Shown here: positions 8,856 to 17,155 of the stretch, piece after piece
Numbering within the stretch: position 1 is the stretch's first letter
Layout: each line of letters opens with the position of its first letter
NCBI GenBank assembly: GCA_913058395.1
Contig: CAJXQI010000006.1
Coordinates: forward strand, 62,001-126,000
From: an uncultured Colwellia sp.
Lineage (GTDB): Bacteria; Pseudomonadota; Gammaproteobacteria; Enterobacterales; Alteromonadaceae
DNA length: 64,000 bases
Direction: 5' to 3'
Translations under genes and position numbers: made by a program
The notes under the pieces: generated by a model
Told to the model about the DNA's origin: nothing
Seen by the model: only the letters and a program-made list of their open reading frames with translations
Databases searched by the model: none

Positions 8856-10079
8856 TTGTTGTTAAGTACTATTGCTGTTGTTATAACAGTTGTTGTGGGG
8901 TTAATCTTATTTAACCATAAAATTCGCTTATCCTCACAATGGCGAGCTACTGTTACGCCCTTAGCTTCGATCATAGGAAGTGGCTTTTTGATTGTAGCAC
9001 CTCTTCTTCACTCCATTATGGGAAAGTGGGCATTGCTAGGCATGATTGTTCTTTCCTTGTTTGCTTATAGCATAGGTGGTGTAATCCGTTTTAATATTAA
9101 GTACGCAGAAAAATACATAGCTAGTAATGAAGAAAGTAAAATAGCTAAATTGGAAGTCATAGGCCAATGGTTTCTTGGTGGTGCCTATGCTATTTCAGTC
9201 GCTTTTTATATTAGCCTTTTTTCAGCTTTTATCTTTGATCGTATTGGTGTTACAGATTTAACAATAATTAAGTTAATTACAACGTTAATATTATTAGTCA
9301 TTATGATAATAGCATGGCGAAGAGGTGCAAAAGGCTTAGAAGTTATTGAGCTATACGCAGTTACTATAAAATTGGCCATCATAGTAGGTGTTCTAGCTGC
9401 CTTGCTAAGTTATGATATATCGACTGGAACTGAGTGGTTCCAGCATAACCCTATTAGTAGTCTTGGGCTTATTGAGACTTTAAGCATCCTCGGTGGTATG
9501 TTGATGGTAACTCAAGGCTTTGAAACAACGCGATTTATGGGAGGGCAGTATTCTGTTACTCAAAGAATAAAAGCAGTTAAATATTCACAAAATATTGCTA
9601 CTTTACTTTACGTTCTTTTTATTGGTCTTACTTGTCCAATATTCCTCACTTTTCCAATTGTCGAGTTAAATGAAACAACAATTAGCCACACATTAGGGCA
9701 GGCTGTTTGGATCTTACCTTTCTTATTGCTTATTGCTGCAACAGCGAGCCAATTAAGCGCTGCATTAGCTGATACTATTGGTGGTGGTGGACTGTTAAAG
9801 GAATTAATAAAGTTCAGTTTATCGACCAATATTTACTATATGCTAGTTATATTGCTTGCAATAGCGCTTGTATGGTCTGCCGATGTATTTCAAATAATAA
9901 ATCTCGCGTCAAAGGGATTTGCTCTCTACTATCTTGTGCAAACAATTATTGCATCATTATTGCTACTTAAACAACCCCAAAAGAATTTAGGTTTATGGCT
10001 TAAATTTTTAGGAACAATTTTTATTATCATATTACTCATCCTTATTATTGGTTGGTCGATCCCTGCTCCTCACAGTTAA
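8856..10079 (+). CDS. Polytopic membrane protein, transporter-like
   Basis: 407 aa with about eleven hydrophobic helices. It begins with TTG at 8856, supported by TTGGAG 7 bp upstream; no ATG is near. The early segment SIIGSGFLIVAPLL, a glycine-broken helix, is like helix 1 of amino-acid/cation symporters of the LeuT/APC fold. I recognise no specific family and no substrate residues. It follows the heptaheme cytochrome by 17 bp and is likely in the same operon. It might import a cofactor or substrate for the electron chain, which is speculation from position only. Confidence 0.6.
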   Translation: MLLSTIAVVITVVVGLILFNHKIRLSSQWRATVTPLASIIGSGFLIVAPLLHSIMGKWALLGMIVLSLFAYSIGGVIRFNIKYAEKYIASNEESKIAKLEVIGQWFLGGAYAISVAFYISLFSAFIFDRIGVTDLTIIKLITTLILLVIMIIAWRRGAKGLEVIELYAVTIKLAIIVGVLAALLSYDISTGTEWFQHNPISSLGLIETLSILGGMLMVTQGFETTRFMGGQYSVTQRIKAVKYSQNIATLLYVLFIGLTCPIFLTFPIVELNETTISHTLGQAVWILPFLLLIAATASQLSAALADTIGGGGLLKELIKFSLSTNIYYMLVILLAIALVWSADVFQIINLASKGFALYYLVQTIIASLLLLKQPQKNLGLWLKFLGTIFIIILLILIIGWSIPAPHS

Positions 10080-10320
10080 AATTCATAGCTTAGTATCCAA
10101 GAAAGATATAGCTTTGAATTTACTAAAGTATAATTTTTTCTGAAGGGGGTTATTTGATAGTAAAAAGTAACATGTTCATATAGGTATCTTGCTAATGAAT
10201 AACATTTTGGTTTTGAAATATACTGAATTTTATATTTTTAATAGTCCAGCTACTATTATGGTGTGAACCTAGGTTTAACTCACACCTTAGTTGTTGATAA
10301 TTAAGAGGTTATTTTTATTT
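10080..10320. other. Gene-free spacer with a long hairpin
   Basis: No gene seen. A dyad GGTGTGA...TCACACC (10260-10286), with an inner AACCTAGGTT palindrome, can form a hairpin, but it has no T-run and is 180 bp from the upstream stop. It may be an operator rather than a terminator. Confidence 0.4.
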
Positions 10321-10337
10321 TTGGCTCTGTATTTGCA
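10321..10337 (+). promoter_or_regulatory. Sigma-54 promoter of orphan fliE
   Basis: TGGCTC-N5-TTGCA matches the -24/-12 consensus TGGCAC-N5-TTGCW, with GG (10323-10324) and GC (10335-10336) exactly 12 bp apart. The predicted start of transcription is near 10348, 34 bp before the fliE ATG. Sigma-54 control fits fliE, which in polar-flagellar Vibrio-type hierarchies depends on the FlrC activator. Confidence 0.7.
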
Positions 10338-10381
10338 TTGTAAAAAAGTAATGATGTAATTTTGACACGAGTGAAACTAAA

Positions 10382-10696
10382 ATGACTACGATAGAAAATT
10401 CTCTTTATACACAAATGCAGAGTATGTCTCTTGAAGCTATTAATAAACCTTCAAATAATACTAATAATTCAAGTGATAAATTTGGCAATTTACTTGTAAA
10501 TGCTCTTAATTCTGTAAATGATTTACACAAAGATTCTGGTAAGAAAGTAACAGCATTCGAGCTAGGTGATAGAAGTGTAACATTAGCTGATGTGATGATT
10601 TCAGGTGCTAAAGCAGGTATCGGCTCTAGCGCAGCTATTCAAATTCGAAATAAAGCCATTGAAGGATATAAAGAGATCATGAGTATGCCTGTTTAG
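10382..10696 (+). CDS. fliE: Flagellar hook-basal body protein FliE (orphan)
   Basis: 104 aa, the usual FliE length. The C-terminal half carries the family signature: FGNLLVNALNSVNDL, AFELGDRSVTLADVMI, then IQIRNKAIEGYKEIMSMPV. FliE joins the MS ring to the proximal rod and is exported without a cleaved signal. It normally heads fliEFGHIJ, but here no other flagellar gene lies within 50 kb on the right or 10 kb on the left. The only neighbours are diguanylate cyclases. A sigma-54 promoter directly upstream suggests it is still under flagellar control. The ribosome site is weak. It may be a second copy or a relocated sole copy; this window cannot tell. Confidence 0.85.
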   Translation: MTTIENSLYTQMQSMSLEAINKPSNNTNNSSDKFGNLLVNALNSVNDLHKDSGKKVTAFELGDRSVTLADVMISGAKAGIGSSAAIQIRNKAIEGYKEIMSMPV

Positions 10697-10895
10697 TTAC
10701 ACTCTGTATGATCTTTCTTACCCCTTGGAAGGTAACAATTATAGGCTGCCTCCTTTGTTTATAAAAATCAAATGGATAATGGATTAATTATTGCCTTGAA
10801 GTGAAGTTGTTATTACTCATGTAAAGAGCAATATATAGTTTAGGAAATATTTAATGATCATTTTTAATATGAAAATTGATCTGAGGGATTAATCG

Positions 10896-11795
10896 ATGCT
10901 GTCATTAAGTGAAAATGAGTTATCTCAAAAAATATTTGAATTTTCTAATGATGGAATTTTTGTTCTTTCATTAGATGAAAATAGCATTATAGAAGTAAAC
11001 CCTGCTGCGACAAAAATGCTAGGCTTCTCAAGGGAAGAATTACTTGCGATGAGTATTTCAGATATCCACCCTAGGGAGATGAATTTATTACAAGAATTTG
11101 CAAATCGAGTGTTGGTAAAAGGTGCTGGTTGGACAAATGAACTAACGTGTCAAACTAAAAGTAAAAAGCTACTTTTTGTTGAAATATCTGCTTCGATAAT
11201 AACTATGGAAAATCAAAAGTATTTAATTTCTATGGTTCGTGATATTAGTGGTCGTAAGCAAATGGAAGCACAGCTACGAATGTTTTCTTTTACCGATGGA
11301 CTAACAGGGGTCGCTAATAGGCGCAAGCTTGATGAATATATAGATATCGAGTGGCGTAGAGCTATGCGCAATCAGTTGCCAATATCCATTATTATGATCG
11401 ATATAGATTATTTTAAGTTATATAACGACACATATGGCCACCTACAAGGTGATAGTTGCCTAAAGACAGTAGCAAATGTAATTCAAAAATCTCTCATTAG
11501 GCCCGGCGACTTTTGTGCTAGGTACGGAGGTGAAGAGTTTTTTGTATTATTACCTGATACCGATGAAAAAGGTGCTCTTCACATTGCGCATAGAATAGAC
11601 AAAAATCTAGCGAAAGAAAAAATTGAACATTGTATGTCTGACATTAGTGCTTCTGTTACTATCAGTATGGGGTTGGCTAGTATTGTTCCTAATTCAAAAG
11701 TCACCAGCTCACAACTAATCTTAGAAGCAGACCAAGTACTCTATAAAGCTAAAAAGGAAGGAAGAAATAGAGCTATTTGTTTTTCAGAAAATTAG
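10896..11795 (+). CDS. PAS-GGDEF diguanylate cyclase
   Basis: 299 aa, soluble. A PAS domain (about 8-125: FSNDGIFVLS, EVNPAATKMLGFSREELL) precedes a GGDEF domain with active-site GGEEF at 211-215. Five residues before it, RPGD fits the RxxD inhibitory site for product feedback. It should make cyclic di-GMP in response to a PAS-sensed signal. GAGGGA precedes the ATG. It stands alone, 199 bp after fliE, in the same direction and close to a second GGDEF gene. A joint role in motility or attachment is plausible but inferred. Confidence 0.9.
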   Translation: MLSLSENELSQKIFEFSNDGIFVLSLDENSIIEVNPAATKMLGFSREELLAMSISDIHPREMNLLQEFANRVLVKGAGWTNELTCQTKSKKLLFVEISASIITMENQKYLISMVRDISGRKQMEAQLRMFSFTDGLTGVANRRKLDEYIDIEWRRAMRNQLPISIIMIDIDYFKLYNDTYGHLQGDSCLKTVANVIQKSLIRPGDFCARYGGEEFFVLLPDTDEKGALHIAHRIDKNLAKEKIEHCMSDISASVTISMGLASIVPNSKVTSSQLILEADQVLYKAKKEGRNRAICFSEN

Positions 11796-12214
11796 AATTT
11801 ATGACTTACTGATTCAGCCTTTCTAAGTATCAAATTTATTCTTCAAATGCTTCGAACCAAATGCATATTCTCAACTCTATATAGAGTCAGTCTATTTTTA
11901 AGTTTAAGACGATTGTAGTGTTTCTCTGAAAGAGGGGCTGAGTCTTTGGAACAATCTACATAGAGTTTTTGTAAAAAATATCCCACGGATGATGCTCTAA
12001 TCGAACAATTTAAAACGCCATCTTTCATATTAAATCCTGAATTGGCCATTACATTACATAAAAAAGTTGATGCTGGGAATGTAATAAAGGCTTTCTATAT
12101 TTACAAAAAGACACTAGGTGTGTCTATGTCTCATGTTTTTTTCCTTGTACTATAGTTGGTTAAAGTTCATCAATAGATATTATGATGATTTCTTGGCTAA
12201 TAAGAGGAGTAATA
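11796..12214. other. Spacer between the two GGDEF genes
   Basis: I see no convincing gene. A 68-codon minus-strand frame (11843-12049) lacks a ribosome site and any recognisable family, so it is not called. The last bases carry the AGGAG (12205-12209) used by the next gene. Confidence 0.4.
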
Positions 12215-12976
12215 ATGGTAAACCTTTCAACGGTTGGTTACGTAGTGTTGAAAATTGCTATAGTGATATCTATCTCTCAGCTTTTTATTCTCTTTTTTTT
12301 GGGAAATATTCCCCATACGATGGTTGGAAAGACTGTCGCGTTTACCCATTTAGCATTCCTAGCCTTATTAAACATGACTTTATTAGTTATAACCACTTCA
12401 CCAATTATTTATTTTTGGGTAATTAACCCATTTGTGAAAGCTCGTGATGAAGCCGTTCTAGAAGCCACACACTTAGCACACTATGATCAACTTACTAACT
12501 TAGGTAATCGTAGATTGATTTATCAAAATTTAGAAAAGATAAAAGCACAATGTGATCGTAGAGAAGTATTTGGTGCTGTAATGCTTTTAGATTTAAATAA
12601 ATTCAAGCCTATAAATGATGAATACGGCCATGATGCGGGAGATGCCATACTGGTCTCTGTTGCTAATCAATTGATTAAAGTTGTACGGAGTGAGGATTTA
12701 GTTGGGAGGTTTGGTGGAGATGAGTTTGTCGTGGTAATAAGCCACCTAGATTATGAGGAGTCTATAGCTAAGGACAAAGCACAAGTTATTGCTCAAAAAA
12801 TTCAATCTGCTGTTCGTAAACCAGTTGAATTCAATGGTAGTAAAATAGATGTTTGCTCCAGCATTGGGGTATGCCTTTTTAAAAAAAATGATAAAGGAAA
12901 TGATGAATTAATTAAAATGGCTGATACAGCTATGTACAAAGCCAAAACTTCTAGTGCCAAGATTATGATTTGTTAG
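12215..12976 (+). CDS. Membrane-anchored GGDEF diguanylate cyclase
   Basis: 253 aa. The start is put at ATG 12215 because AGGAG lies 5 bp upstream; ATG 12182 in frame has none. Two N-terminal membrane helices (about 4-30 and 42-72) lead to a GGDEF domain with HYDQLTNLGNRR, the metal-site DLNKFKPIND, RSED five residues before the active site (inhibitory RxxD) and GGDEF at 167-171. It should be an active cyclic di-GMP synthase with product feedback. The short sensor region has no recognised ligand domain. It converges on the HU gene with a shared terminator between them. Confidence 0.88.
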   Translation: MVNLSTVGYVVLKIAIVISISQLFILFFLGNIPHTMVGKTVAFTHLAFLALLNMTLLVITTSPIIYFWVINPFVKARDEAVLEATHLAHYDQLTNLGNRRLIYQNLEKIKAQCDRREVFGAVMLLDLNKFKPINDEYGHDAGDAILVSVANQLIKVVRSEDLVGRFGGDEFVVVISHLDYEESIAKDKAQVIAQKIQSAVRKPVEFNGSKIDVCSSIGVCLFKKNDKGNDELIKMADTAMYKAKTSSAKIMIC

Positions 12977-13002
12977 TTTGTTTTAATTAAAAAGCGGAGG
13001 TT

Positions 13003-13029
13003 AAATGGATATAAGCCTTATATCCATTT
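13003..13029. terminator. Bidirectional terminator between GGDEF gene and HU gene
   Basis: A 12-bp perfect stem (AAATGGATATAA with TTATATCCATTT) and 3-nt loop lie between the two converging stops. The A-rich left and T-rich right flanks allow termination in both directions. Confidence 0.75.
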
Positions 13030-13038
13030 TGTTGATGA

Positions 13039-13314
13039 TTAAGAATTACAAGCATCTTTTAGTGCTTTACCTGCTTTAAAGCTTGGAACTTTGGCTGCTG
13101 CTATTTGAATTTCAGCACCAGTTTGAGGGTTACGACCTTTGCGTGCAGCTCGATTATTGACTTTATATGTGCCAAAACCTACTAATGCAACTTCACCACC
13201 ACTGGCTAACTCTTTTGTAACGCTTGTAATTAAACTGTCTAATGCGCGACCCGCAGAAGCTTTTGTAATATCAGAGCCAATAGCTATTTTTTCAATTAAT
13301 TCAGACTTATTCAT
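13039..13314 (-). CDS. HU-family DNA-binding protein (second copy)
   Basis: 91 aa from the ATG at 13314, with AAAGGAAT upstream on the minus strand; the open frame extends further but without signal. It begins [10 protein letters not shown] and contains the HU signature [21 protein letters not shown] and the terminal [12 protein letters not shown]. It is close to, but clearly different from, the core HU at 28701. HU bends DNA as a dimer. It is divergent from a serine resolvase 198 bp away, and several resolvases need HU to build their synaptic complex, so a shared role is plausible. A mobile-element HU could also silence or protect island DNA. Confidence 0.92.
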   Translation of the reverse strand: MNKSELIEKIAIGSDITKASAGRALDSLITSVTKELASGGEVALVGFGTYKVNNRAARKGRNPQTGAEIQIAAAKVPSFKAGKALKDACNS

Positions 13315-13424
13315 TTTATTATTCCTTTTGAGTTTTTTTTGCTGAATGAATAATACTAAAAAGTGAAGGAAGGGCAATAGAAAGAAGTAGCTTACTTTTA
13401 AATCGTCCGAAAGATGTCTTTATG

Positions 13425-13487
13425 TTTCGTTCATGCACGAAATTGCTTTTATTGACATTCGTACACTTGTACCGTAAGGTGTACGAA
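13425..13487. promoter_or_regulatory. Paired dyads and promoter upstream of the resolvase (candidate res site/operator)
   Basis: Dyad 1: TTCGTACAC (13458-13466) and GTGTACGAA (13479-13487), a 9-bp perfect inverted repeat. Dyad 2: TTTCGT (13425-13430) and ACGAAA (13437-13442). Both share TTCGT/ACGAA half-sites. A TTGACA -35 box (13452-13457) with a poor -10 (TAAGGT, 13475-13480, 17-bp spacing) overlaps dyad 1, so bound protein would block transcription. Paired subsites beside the gene are typical of resolvase res sites. Confidence 0.6.
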
Positions 13488-13512
13488 AGGTGTAACTTAA
13501 GTACAGGTAATT

Positions 13513-14082
13513 ATGAAAGTTGGTTTTGCACGAGTATCAACGAAGGAACAAGAACTTGCTCTTCAACTCAAGCAGTTGGAAGAAATTGGTTGTGAAAAAA
13601 TATTTCATGGTAAACATAGTGGTGTTTCGGTTAAGAACGATGAGCAACTTAAAGAACTAATCGACTTTATTCGTGAAGGTGACGAAGTTATTGTTACTCG
13701 CCTTGATCGCCTAGGGCGATCATTAAAATCTATCCTTGATGCGATTGATAATATCCATTCAAAAGGAGCATGCCTTAACATTATTGACGGTTCGCTTAAT
13801 ACGAGTAATGATAATCCATTCTCTAATGCGATGATCAACTTGTGCGGAGTTTTTGCTCAATTAGAAAGAGATCTTATTAAAGTCCGAACCGCAGAAGGTC
13901 GGGCTGAGGCCAAGGCGCAAGGCCGACATCTTGGACGTATGCCAGCTTTAACTGAACAAGAAGGTAAGGAATTATTAAAAGCAAAATTAAATGGCGAATC
14001 AATTTCAGCTCTGGCAAGAAAATATGATGTAAGTAGGCCAACCGTCCATAGAACATTAGAACGTTTATGTGACAAGAAGTAA
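13513..14082 (+). CDS. Serine recombinase (resolvase/invertase family)
   Basis: 189 aa, standard length for small serine recombinases. The catalytic block is visible: FARVST with nucleophile Ser9, and VTRLDRLGRS with Arg63, Arg66 and Arg69. The long helix E (about 105-135) and a C-terminal helix-turn-helix (ISALARKYDVSRPTVHRTL) follow. It would cut and rejoin DNA at a short site, resolving cointegrates or dimers or inverting a segment. Candidate sites lie directly upstream, and an HU gene is divergent. No inverted segment is recognised here, so resolution seems likelier than inversion. Confidence 0.92.
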   Translation: MKVGFARVSTKEQELALQLKQLEEIGCEKIFHGKHSGVSVKNDEQLKELIDFIREGDEVIVTRLDRLGRSLKSILDAIDNIHSKGACLNIIDGSLNTSNDNPFSNAMINLCGVFAQLERDLIKVRTAEGRAEAKAQGRHLGRMPALTEQEGKELLKAKLNGESISALARKYDVSRPTVHRTLERLCDKK

Positions 14083-14166
14083 TAATTTGATTTAATTCAA
14101 CACTATTGGTATCAAAGCCTGTTTTAATAGTTAAAACCCAATAAAAATAATCAGAGAATAAAAAGC

Positions 14167-15459
14167 ATGGGTTCATACACCGATCTTTCCGTAAATGGAT
14201 ATCCAGTGGCTAGCTCCAAGAGCTATGCTATTGCAACAGTAATGACAATATTTCGTGAAACTGACAAGAGGATTTTTTCAAGAAATTTGTCTGACCGAAA
14301 TCCTGCTGTTTGGGGAACATTTGAACCAGATGAAATAGAAAGAGCTTTAACATATGAATGCCAGGTATCAAAAATTTCTGATCGTTTAGATGTCATGGGA
14401 TTTACCTTGCAACGGTGCAGGGATGATTTTGAGAGAATACGTAATAACAAGATTAATGAATATAAATCTTGGTGGAAAGAAGACCAGAGTGAATGGATAG
14501 AATCACTAATTAATACTTTAGAAAGGATAAATTTTGATGTTTATATGGCAACCCTTAAAGAAGTCTTTGATAGCAAAGAACAGTTTCACTTTCTTGAGCA
14601 TGAGGAAATAGAAAAATTAGACACTGTTAGAAAATACATGTTTTCTGATGAAGACTATGAACTTGGCTTTTTTGCAACTGACTTTAGATCGCTAATAAGG
14701 GTTGCTTGTAGTGTATCCTCTGGTAATGCGCTTGTTATACAAGATTTAACGGAAGTTTTACATGCCGGGTATTATGATGAAAGCGATGATGTTTGTAACA
14801 ATTCAATAAAAGCACTGATTCAAGATCACCCAGAAAACGCCCCTCGAATAATATTAACAGAAGGCTCTTCTGACGTTAATATTATTAAGAGATCTCTTGA
14901 GGTACTGTACCCACACCTTGCTGAGTATTATACATTTTTGGAGTTCTCCCAATTTCGTGCTCAAGGGAGTGCAGGAACTCTCGTCAATAATATAAAATCA
15001 TTTGCCGCTGCTGGGATCTCTAATCGTATTATTGCAATATTTGATAATGATGCCGCAGCTTTTGATGCCAGAAGAGTTTTATCTAAAATTGAACTCCCTG
15101 ATAACATCGCGGTTTGTAATTACCCTGATATTAAATTCTTAGAAAATTATCCAACATTAGGGCCTGGCGGTAGAGTTGACCTCAACGTAAATGGTCTGGC
15201 TGCTAGTGTTGAACTTTATCTAGGCCCGAACATCCTCAAAGAAAACGACTCAGATCTAAGCCCTGTACAATGGAAAGGATTCATCGAAGGTATTGGTAAA
15301 TATCAAGGCGAGGTCATGCACAAACGCAGTATTCAAGATAAGTTCTTTACTCGAATAAATGAATATAAAAATGACATTGATGCTTGCGATGATAGTGAAT
15401 GGAATGACTTACGAGCTTTACTAAATGTAATATTCAAAGCTTTTGATAATGTGAAATAG
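14167..15459 (+). CDS. TOPRIM-domain protein with HEPN/Toprim-type N-terminus, predicted defence protein
   Basis: 430 aa. The first residues (MGSYTDLSVNGYPVASSKSY) resemble the N-terminal domain called HEPN/Toprim_N. The middle has a TOPRIM fold: strand-Glu motif IILTEGSSDV (Glu232), and IAIFDNDAAA with Asp293 and Asp295, the metal ligands of OLD-type nucleases and primases. A canonical HEPN Rx4-6H RNase motif is not evident. Such proteins are predicted by comparative genomics to be nucleases in antiphage defence; no experiment on this one is known to me. It lies alone between a resolvase and the gamma-mobile-trio genes, a typical cargo position. Confidence 0.7.
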   Translation: MGSYTDLSVNGYPVASSKSYAIATVMTIFRETDKRIFSRNLSDRNPAVWGTFEPDEIERALTYECQVSKISDRLDVMGFTLQRCRDDFERIRNNKINEYKSWWKEDQSEWIESLINTLERINFDVYMATLKEVFDSKEQFHFLEHEEIEKLDTVRKYMFSDEDYELGFFATDFRSLIRVACSVSSGNALVIQDLTEVLHAGYYDESDDVCNNSIKALIQDHPENAPRIILTEGSSDVNIIKRSLEVLYPHLAEYYTFLEFSQFRAQGSAGTLVNNIKSFAAAGISNRIIAIFDNDAAAFDARRVLSKIELPDNIAVCNYPDIKFLENYPTLGPGGRVDLNVNGLAASVELYLGPNILKENDSDLSPVQWKGFIEGIGKYQGEVMHKRSIQDKFFTRINEYKNDIDACDDSEWNDLRALLNVIFKAFDNVK

Positions 15460-16430
15460 ATGATCCTGTTAAAATAATATAATTACTTTATCGAGAATTA
15501 AACTTTCTTAAGGCGCTACAGTTAAATTTATTGTAAAAAATATAGCTATTTATCTGATGTTTTTGAATTAATATTCATTGTGCATATCGGTATTATTTTT
15601 ACTTTGATAATAAATCTTATACTTATCAATGGGTTGTAAAGGGTGTTTTAGCTCGGTTAGTGCTGTAATCTATTGCTTTATATTTCTAAGTTATTCAATG
15701 CTTTATATGGTTGCTCTTGGTTTTATCTTTTGTTTTTTACAAGTTTTACGCTAGTGGGTGGTTTTAATGTGTTCCTATGTGAGTTTTATCAGGTTAAAAA
15801 TTATTTTACTGACTTTGAGAGAGAAATTGTTTGTGAATAATTATTCAAAATAGAGCTATTTGATCGGTAGTGAATGACACAATAGGTTAAATCCTTCAGA
15901 TAGTTTTATATTTAACTTTGAAGAATTTATTAACCCCCTAGACCTTAGCCTCTTTTTTAGTCCGCCCATTCTGTAGTGTTCTTTAATTCTTTTTTCGACC
16001 TAAAACAATAAGTGCCTACACAAAACCTGCGACTAAGCGAAGAAATGCAGTTTTATCGAGGATTTTGGGTGATTTAAATTGAAAAGCCTAGCGCCTGTTA
16101 TGACTAGTCTATATTCCTTGAAAGCAGGGGATTTAGTGAAGGAGGTTGTATATTAAAAGGGAGATCACCAACAGTTAAAATATTGATGTTTCAATGAAAT
16201 TAGCTTCCCTTTTTTGTTAAATTAAGTAATCTAAAATAACAGATTGTTAGCGTGTAGAACCTTATTTGCCATGTAGTGTAGATATTTCTAAGCAGCAACG
16301 TACACGCAAGCATGGCAAGTATTCGACCGCCTAGGGCGGGAATTTAATAATAAATATCTCTTAAAAGTTTTAAATTAAACTTTTCGTTTTCTCAAAGGCA
16401 ATTAGAATACTTAGTCAAATTCACTTCAAG
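15460..16430. other. 971-bp gene-free stretch inside the island
   Basis: No open frame with a ribosome site and family signature was found on either strand. Seen: a widely spaced dyad AAAAGGGAG...CTTCCCTTTT (about 16156-16218), and the GC-rich motif CGACCGCCTAGGGCGGG (16324-16340), which has a near copy at 20196-20211. It may hold an unannotated RNA or remnants of lost cargo. Confidence 0.4.
16324..16340. repeat. GC-rich motif, copy 1, downstream of gmtX
   Basis: CGACCG-N4-GGGCGGG followed by N4-TAATAA. The inner CCGCC/GGCGG can pair. The second copy at 20196-20211 has a 3-bp spacer and again TAATAA downstream. Each copy lies 60-110 bp past the stop codon of a gmt gene. Confidence 0.5.
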
Positions 16431-17153
16431 CTAGGTTTCTGGTGGGGTATGCAAATTGATGATTATTTCAAGAATATCTTTAAAACCCGTATCACTTAAC
16501 ACCTCATCACGCTTTATCGCTTTTAGTGCTATTAGCTCTCCAGACTCACCAAAACCTACATAGCTAGAGTTTGATACTTTTAAAAAGTCTCGCAACACCC
16601 CTATATCATCCTCATCTAAAGTTACCTCCTGTGACTCTTCATAACTTAGCTCAGCTAAAGGTTTAGATAAGGATAATTTCGGATTAGATCGAACTTCTTT
16701 CAATGTGTTGACTTGGTTACGCAGCCCCTTAACCTCGCCTAGCAATAATGCCATCTTATGTCTTAATGTTAAGTCTCCTATCTTAACAAGATCGGAGTCT
16801 TCTACGAATGATTCTGGAACAGTATCTTGTAGATCTTTGTTTGATAAATTAACAGTATTTACGGCAGTTGAGTGCTCAATCCATGCGTCAATTAACAACC
16901 TGTAAACATTTGTCGTTTTTCCATTAACAGGTTTCTTGTTATAGTAAATGGTTCTCGATTTAGTGATTATACCCTTTGAACTCAGAATTTTTATTATCGC
17001 TGGAGGCGAAACAATGCCACCTGAGCTTGTTATTTTTTGACATGTCTCATGTATGTTCGTAAGCATTTGCTCTGTCGTTGGTGTCTTTGCTTCATTCTTT
17101 AATTTGTTATATGTCGCAATAACAGTATCTAAAGAGATCTTTTTCATATTCAT
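16431..17153 (-). CDS. gmtX: Gamma-mobile-trio protein GmtX
   Basis: 240 aa, first codon at 17153. Its ATG lies 2 bp after the gmtZ stop, so the two are translationally coupled. The N-terminal part (about 3-100) is helical and may be a winged-helix or core-binding-like fold (PPAIIKILSSKGIITKSRTIYY); no recombinase catalytic residues are seen. Position, size and company match the third member of the gamma-mobile-trio set, annotated from memory as GmtX. Its biochemical role is not established, and an accessory function to the two recombinases is inferred. Confidence 0.75.
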   Translation of the reverse strand: MNMKKISLDTVIATYNKLKNEAKTPTTEQMLTNIHETCQKITSSGGIVSPPAIIKILSSKGIITKSRTIYYNKKPVNGKTTNVYRLLIDAWIEHSTAVNTVNLSNKDLQDTVPESFVEDSDLVKIGDLTLRHKMALLLGEVKGLRNQVNTLKEVRSNPKLSLSKPLAELSYEESQEVTLDEDDIGVLRDFLKVSNSSYVGFGESGELIALKAIKRDEVLSDTGFKDILEIIINLHTPPET

Positions 17154-17155
17154 TG

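Noticed and set aside
11843-12049. 68-codon minus-strand open frame between the GGDEF genes
   Set aside because: No ribosome site, no recognisable family, and a composition no better than chance.
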